The position numbers and the translations under genes were made by a program. Below are positions 61,701 to 64,000 of a stretch of DNA of 64,000 bases, piece by piece. This DNA comes from Chrysoperla carnea (Eukaryota > Arthropoda > Insecta > Neuroptera > Chrysopidae), in assembly GCF_905475395.1 (NCBI RefSeq), contig NC_058337.1, positions 103,038,368 through 103,102,367 of the forward strand, read 5' to 3'. The notes beneath the pieces are model-generated. The model made no database searches and had not been told where the DNA came from. It saw only the letters and a list, made by a program, of their open reading frames with translations. Position 1 is the stretch's first letter. Every line of letters starts with the position of its first letter.

Positions 61701-63594
61701 AGTATTATGTGTTTTAGGTATAGATGAAATAGCACACACACGGTATAAATGAAACTTTTTATTTATTCACTTGTTTTCAAATTAACACTTTTTAATTGAA
61801 AAATGGTTTCATCTTTATTTGGATCTGCCCACAATAAATGAAATTGTAAAAGTTTTATTCTTAGTTTAGATTAGATTCTTAGTTTCTGAAATATCGTGCA
61901 AAATTACTTAGAAAGAACGATTTCTCGAATTGATTTTAGTCAATTTCTTATAATATAATTTTTCTACTTGTCAAATAAACTAAATGTTTTCTTTTATTAC
62001 TATAGAAAATCCAAAAAACCATTCACATGAGTTGCACCGGTTTGCATATTTGTATCAGAATATCCGCAACAACCAAATTATGTGATGAGAGCCGCAAGTA
62101 TTCGTTCGGATTGCTCCAATAGTCATTATTGTATACAAAAATTAATTTTAACATATTGGCAATTGTTTAAACTTTTTTGTATTTACCTTTATATTAATTA
62201 ATAATATTTTAATTATGATGAAATAATATTTCAAGCAGTTATGGACAGATCCTATTAAATGGTACTGCGACACTTCTTTCTCTCACCTCACATACACACA
62301 CACAAAAACACTCTCTATTTCTCTTGTTTAACACCAACAAAGACTTAATTATGTTCACATAAAAAGTTTCATTTAACAAATATAATATTATTTAATTAAT
62401 ATAACTTAATATAATAATTACAATATTAATTTTATTGAATGATGTTTTATCATTATTAATGAATATATAATTTTTTTTAACGCGTTACAACGTTTCTAAT
62501 ATATTAATTTATATTAAATTAAATATAGTATGTTATATTAAAATGATTACACCCTGATTAGTTATTAATTATTTATAAATTTGTTTATAATACACTAAAA
62601 TCTAAATTAATCTGTTTCTATCAAATATATAAATATATTTAAGATAAAAAAGAGCAATAAATCGCAGAAAAAATAAACTTTTTAGTGATCGAATAATGAT
62701 ATAAAAAATTTGATGTGTTTCAATCTATCATTACCAATATTTCGATTCACTCTCAAATTTCCCTTCATTTTATTGAACATTAAAATATTTATGCGATTCC
62801 TCTTCTTACGGGTGAATATTCTAAACTGATAAAAAATAAAACTTATTCCGTATAAAAAAAATAACTGCCTTTATTGAAATCGTTCTTCCTATTTGAAAGA
62901 TTCTAAATTAAATATGATCATATCTCTAAACTTAACACTATCCGCTCCGTGTATGAGTTATATTTCAGGGAGTTACGGCTCTCTACTATTAATATAATTG
63001 TAAGGATGAACATATAAGTCTATGGATTGTATTATATGTTTTACATTTAAAAAATATTTATACAATTTCGTTTCTTATTTTCACAATTTCAAATGCAATT
63101 GTTATTTTTTAATAATTTTAAATTGAAAGTTAGTCATAATTTAAATAAAACGCTTGATTTATTGAAAATTTTATAAGATAACAGAGCTGTAATCAATTTA
63201 GCTGCCCCATCCACCTACTACTCTCAGTGCCAATACGTCAAATCCAAATAGACCAGAATATGCCACAATATATTAGTACCCGATCGCACGAAAGTGAATC
63301 TGAACAAATTATCGGATCGATTTATAAAAAGTTATTTTTAAATTTGATTGAAAATGGAATTGATTCATTTAGATTTTATTGTATTTCTACATAAAAATGT
63401 ATGTAAAAATTATAAATAATAATAAATTTTATTGTTTTGTGATGTGTATAGGAGATAACAGATGATGCACAAACAGTTGAAAATAAATGGCTGAATCCAG
63501 AGAATGGTGGTGATTCAAGTCATTTTATTGAAACTAGAAAAACACCTGACATTGAAAATATGGATTTAGAACAATATCAACAATCATTAGCAAT
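36113..63594 (+). CDS. Patronin: Patronin/CAMSAP microtubule minus-end-binding protein, N-terminal 907 codons; C-terminus off window
   Basis: CAMSAP/Patronin proteins cap and stabilise microtubule minus ends through a C-terminal CKK domain and organise non-centrosomal microtubules. Ten exons join in frame to 2,723 bases. Seen in order: KYRASVKWLLSKAFNNKIPE and REPFYKDHENQEHLKPQIIG (residues 52-90), a signature of the family; NPLRIQAHITVIESIM; the CAMSAP CH domain at about 195-350 (ADQALLIWLNCICAAL to YNLLVFLADLFNILEIHP); a Ser/Asn-rich disordered region (396-760); and a basic helix NIRMKLEEKRRHIESEKRRM followed by KVGKAAFLQAITK (about 765-808). The CKK domain and later coiled coils are beyond 64000. 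The start ATG at 36113 has a TGA directly before it in frame. The fly name is used by orthology. Confidence 0.95.
37901..38496 (+). repeat. Dispersed 560-bp family, copy 3
   Basis: ATACCATGTA left end, CCGTCCGTCTGTGGACACGA, ATCACTGTTTACCCACGAGG and right end CATGGTATATCAACAATT. It carries a short extra segment with TTAACGTGACGTCA before the right end. Confidence 0.8.
38600..38830 (+). repeat. CAAAATTTGAAAG-type repeat, copy 2
   Basis: Same block order as 34975-35215: TAAAATTTGAAAG, AAAGTTTTATATGTAATCTC, TTTGTTTAATTAGGAATTTT, TAAAGATTTT. Confidence 0.65.
39480..40072 (+). mobile_element. Helitron-like non-autonomous element with internal inverted repeat
   Basis: It contains an inverted repeat pair (about 39567-39615 and 39687-39735, both built on GATCCAAAAAGTA/TACTTTTTGGATC) and ends AAGCGGGCGGGTATCTGCTAG T at 40072, wording and CTAGT terminus like Helitron 3' ends. 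Upstream blocks are shared with 8290-8545 and 12040-12300. No coding sequence; the left end is uncertain. Confidence 0.5.
42250..42425 (+). repeat. Dispersed 560-bp family, copy 4 (truncated)
   Basis: It retains TTTAGTCCCAAGTTTGTAAT, ATTGATGCTA, ATCACCTAATTAGTCCATT and CACGATAACTCAAAAACG, then stops. Right half absent. Confidence 0.65.
42640..42880 (-). repeat. CAAAATTTGAAAG-type repeat, copy 3 (minus)
   Basis: Complement of the family at 34975 and 38600: AACTCCTAATTACACAAAG and ACTTTCAAATTTTGTTATGG occur in the reversed order expected. Confidence 0.6.
43750..43787. repeat. (AT)n microsatellite, about 19 units
   Basis: Uninterrupted ATATAT tract; the exact count may vary among individuals. 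Confidence 0.95.
43896..44494 (+). repeat. Two tandem copies of a CTAGT-ending element
   Basis: Unit A (about 43896-44156) and unit B (about 44190-44494) share AACCATAAA, AAGATTTCTGTAAAAAT, ACTATGACTATTTTACA, GAGTGTTATG(G)AAAGG, AAGGCTATAA and AGCGGGCG(A/T)GTATCAAGCTAG. Both end like the 40072 terminus. Unit B contains an inverted duplication at 44336-44419. Confidence 0.7.
44336..44419. repeat. 36-bp inverted repeat with 12-base loop
   Basis: Arms 44336-44371 and 44384-44419 are complementary except at two positions (CGAGTGTTATGGAAAGGG against CCCTTTCCATAACACTCC is the inner part). The loop is CTCTTACTTATT. A strong hairpin in either strand. Confidence 0.95.
45847..46344 (+). repeat. Dispersed 560-bp family, copy 5
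   Basis: GAGTCCCAAGTTTGTAACGC, ATCACCTAATTAGTCTATTT, CATCATTGTTTACCCGTGAA, then ATTTCAACAATTAACTCAGT. It is interrupted by unrelated sequence (about 46095-46280) and lacks the left inverted end. Confidence 0.65.
47480..48065 (-). mobile_element. SINE-like element carrying an initiator-tRNA-Met-like sequence
   Basis: Read on the minus strand: an upstream block (GTCGCGTATATAGGCACGAA), the tRNA-like part (47878-47948), TTGAAACTCGTATACTC, TTTTTTAACATTTCCAG, and an AT-rich tail. The left part (47485-47660) is shared with 62985-63260 and the central part with 16150-16400. It has no coding frame. The limits are estimates. Confidence 0.6.
47878..47948 (-). tRNA. tRNA-Met(CAT)-like sequence, probably a tRNA-derived part of a repeat (pseudogene)
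   Basis: Minus strand: AGCAGAGT, AGTGGAAGCGTGCTGGG, TCCATAACCCAGAGG, GATT-like ATCGAAAC, CTCTGG. The anticodon stem CTGGG/CCCAG is perfect around the loop TCCATAA with CAT, as in eukaryotic initiator tRNA-Met. The acceptor stem pairs at five of seven positions, the T arm is imperfect and the D arm is altered. A related, more decayed copy at about 16235-16298 argues for a repeat and not a working gene. Confidence 0.55.
49688..49783 (+). CDS. Patronin: Patronin exon 2
   Basis: Acceptor TTGTTACAG at 49687, donor GAA|GTAAGT at 49784. 32 codons: SKYRASVKWLLSKAFNNKIP then ENLREPFYKDHE. Confidence 0.95.
50022..50471 (+). CDS. Patronin: Patronin exon 3 (start of CH domain)
   Basis: Acceptor TTTGTTTTAG at 50021, donor TCG|GTAAGT at 50472. 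It encodes NQEHLKPQIIGGLANCELYC, ILQTLARKGVF and ALLIWLNCICAALQQRI. The open frame past 50471 is intron. Confidence 0.95.
51031..51287 (+). CDS. Patronin: Patronin exon 4 (CH domain)
   Basis: Acceptor GTTTTAATAG at 51030, donor AAAAG|GTAAGT at 51288. It starts ENGKNKIPKIPSNIQDLKEL and runs through SNGIVLASLISYYCPDE to MLPEDIAYLK, ending with two bases of a Ser codon. The frame starts upstream of the ATG at 51103, which is internal. Confidence 0.95.
51288..52819 (+). other. Patronin intron 4, nothing recognised
   Basis: A 1.5-kb intron with an A-rich run near 52090. No exon or repeat family seen. Confidence 0.6.
52820..52926 (+). CDS. Patronin: Patronin exon 5 (end of CH domain)
   Basis: Acceptor GATTTTTTAG at 52819, donor ATTG|GTAAAT at 52927. 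It encodes CMKYNLLVFLADLFNILEIH and PIQCVRYPGMDRSSI. Too short to stand out by length but unmistakable by family. Confidence 0.94.
52927..55371 (+). other. Patronin intron 5, nothing recognised
   Basis: A 2.4-kb intron, very AT-rich toward the 3' end. No supported exon. Confidence 0.6.
55372..55497 (+). CDS. Patronin: Patronin exon 6 (frame-neutral, weak acceptor)
   Basis: 126 bases, phase 1 at both ends. It encodes ATSGRNSQGVAHKRNLPPTV, VTPIPDLRSGLDTPPPSG and ANFT, with strongly coding-like wording. The acceptor CTATGTAG lacks a good pyrimidine tract; the donor ACAG|GTAACC is normal. Because its length is a multiple of three it can be skipped without changing frame. Confidence 0.82.
55498..56764 (+). 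other. Patronin intron 6, nothing recognised
   Basis: A 1.27-kb intron ending in a run of AAT triplets (about 56731-56748) just before the exon 7 acceptor. Confidence 0.6.
56765..57664 (+). CDS. Patronin: Patronin exon 7 (disordered region)
   Basis: 900 bases, phase 1 at both ends. The acceptor TTTTGCAATAG ends at 56764, so the GTG there is not a start. It encodes PRSTSTFGGGTSSTLLKKPV, RRGDSDDSFIVHRNRT, RKISYAGRRSRRNSFSDDS and a long polar tail. Donor AATA|GTAAGT at 57665. Confidence 0.93.
58195..58345. repeat. Two-copy tandem repeat, about 83 bp
   Basis: TACGTATAGAAATGAAAAAA and TACGTAGAAATAAAAAAAA start two units that both continue GTTTTAA, ACCATGCATTCAATTTAA and TCGTGGT(T/C)TAACTT. It lies in Patronin intron 7. 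Confidence 0.75.
58482..58940 (-). mobile_element. Reverse transcriptase remnant, RTE-like, broken
   Basis: On the minus strand, downstream of broken frames reading GLSIKKDKA, the stretch TIITNNNDENIEIRERTTKV and NRTYYALKK matches the ITxDNxxxxEIxERIxxxNRxYxxLxK region near the end of RT domains in RTE-like non-LTR elements. Several stops and frame changes show it is dead. It lies in Patronin intron 7. Confidence 0.6.
59880..60217 (+). CDS. Patronin: Patronin exon 8 (Thr/Ser-rich, then basic helix)
   Basis: Acceptor TTTTTTAATAG at 59879, donor AAAG|GTAATC at 60218. A Thr/Ser/Gly-rich stretch is followed by VMASQLNNIRMKLEEKRR and KRRMELIMSKQRQKVGKAAF, which is highly conserved in insect Patronin. 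Confidence 0.95.
61505..61660 (+). CDS. Patronin: Patronin exon 9
   Basis: 156 bases, phase 0 at both ends. Acceptor AAAATTACAG at 61504, donor AAG|GTATTC at 61661. It encodes GKNNILTRGAGDNN and DMTTPQRPFTLK. Frame-neutral, hence possibly alternative. Confidence 0.85.
62985..63260 (-). repeat. Partial copy of the 47.5-kb element tail
   Basis: ATTAATATAATTGT, GATG(A/G)ACATATAAGT, AATAAAACGC, TTTTATAAG(A/G)TAAC and CC(A/T)CCACCTAC occur in the same order as at 47485-47640. The tRNA-like part is absent. It lies in Patronin intron 9. Confidence 0.6.
63452..63594 (+). CDS. Patronin: Patronin exon 10 (last in window)
   Basis: Acceptor TGTGTATAG at 63451, donor CAAT|GTAAGT at 63595. It encodes EITDDAQTVENKWLNPENGG and MDLEQYQQSLA. 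It ends with two bases of a codon, so coding continues past 64000. Confidence 0.88.
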
Positions 63595-64000
63595 GTAAGT
63601 ACAGTAGTTAAATGTAATTCATTTATTTAAAAAGTATACTAAAGTTTAGTTTATATCAAAGTATTAATATGTTAATTGGCGTCTTCATCACCCTTGCTAA
63701 AGGCATCTGGCAAGGCCTTTATTTGATGTAAGTTAAGTTTAATACCGATCCATATTCACAAAAGTAGATATGGTTTTATGAAAACATAATAGATGCCGAC
63801 AATTCTTTTAATTGTAATGATTAGTTTTTATTCTCTGCCGGTGAGCAAATGTTAAAAAATCATAGAATTCAAGTCAATCAATCATAAATCTGATTATCTG
63901 AAAATTAGAGACATTTTGTCAATGTAAGTTGTAAATTAAATTAGTAACATATTAAGAAATGGTCTAAACTAGACGCCATGCGATAACGAAAAGTAATGTT

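Larger units (their letters stand above)
60218..63451 (+). other. Patronin introns 8 and 9 (around exon 9)
   Basis: Intron 8 (60218-61504) has nothing recognised. Intron 9 (61661-63451) holds a short CA-rich run at about 62290 and the partial repeat at 62985-63260. Confidence 0.55.

Overview
The window is AT-rich animal nuclear DNA, and everything points to an insect. It has spliced genes with GT-AG introns, long AT-rich introns, diverged transposon copies, short TTAGG-type runs, and proteins that match well-known insect and vertebrate families. The species cannot be named from the sequence alone. All boundaries below were read by eye from splice sites and reading frame; no search was run.

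Four protein-coding genes are present. (1) 661-19068, minus: a zizimin-subfamily (DOCK-D) guanine nucleotide exchange factor, the Zir/DOCK9-11 type. It has nine coding exons here, 2,208 complete codons, all in frame, and its last exon(s) lie off the left edge. (2) 24246-28917, plus: a PPM1L-like membrane-anchored PP2C phosphatase, three exons, 498 residues, complete. (3) 33865-34527, minus: CWC15, a spliceosome component, one exon, 220 residues, complete. (4) 36113 to beyond the right edge, plus: Patronin/CAMSAP, a microtubule minus-end protein. Ten exons (907 codons) are present; the C-terminal CKK domain is off the window.

Layout: Zir and the phosphatase are divergent (head to head) across about 5.2 kb, with a CpG-rich patch at about 22.5-22.9 kb that may mark a promoter or untranslated first exon. 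The phosphatase and CWC15 converge across about 4.9 kb. CWC15 and Patronin are divergent across about 1.6 kb. The genes are unrelated housekeeping or cytoskeletal functions: Rho-family GTPase activation, dephosphorylation at membranes, splicing and microtubule organisation. Nothing suggests a joint pathway.

Most of the rest is intron or intergenic DNA with decayed repeats. These include three 3' ends of an RNase H-bearing non-LTR retrotransposon with CCTAA/TTAGG-like tails; an RTE-like reverse transcriptase remnant; an element carrying an initiator-tRNA-Met-like sequence (SINE-like); a 317-bp tandem satellite in phosphatase intron 2 with a CRE palindrome in each unit; a roughly 560-bp dispersed family with five copies; a long-hairpin MITE-like element; Helitron-like ends; and a 36-bp hairpin formed inside a duplicated element. 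I found no CRISPR array, operon or convincing previously undescribed gene system. The most unusual signals are in the repeats.
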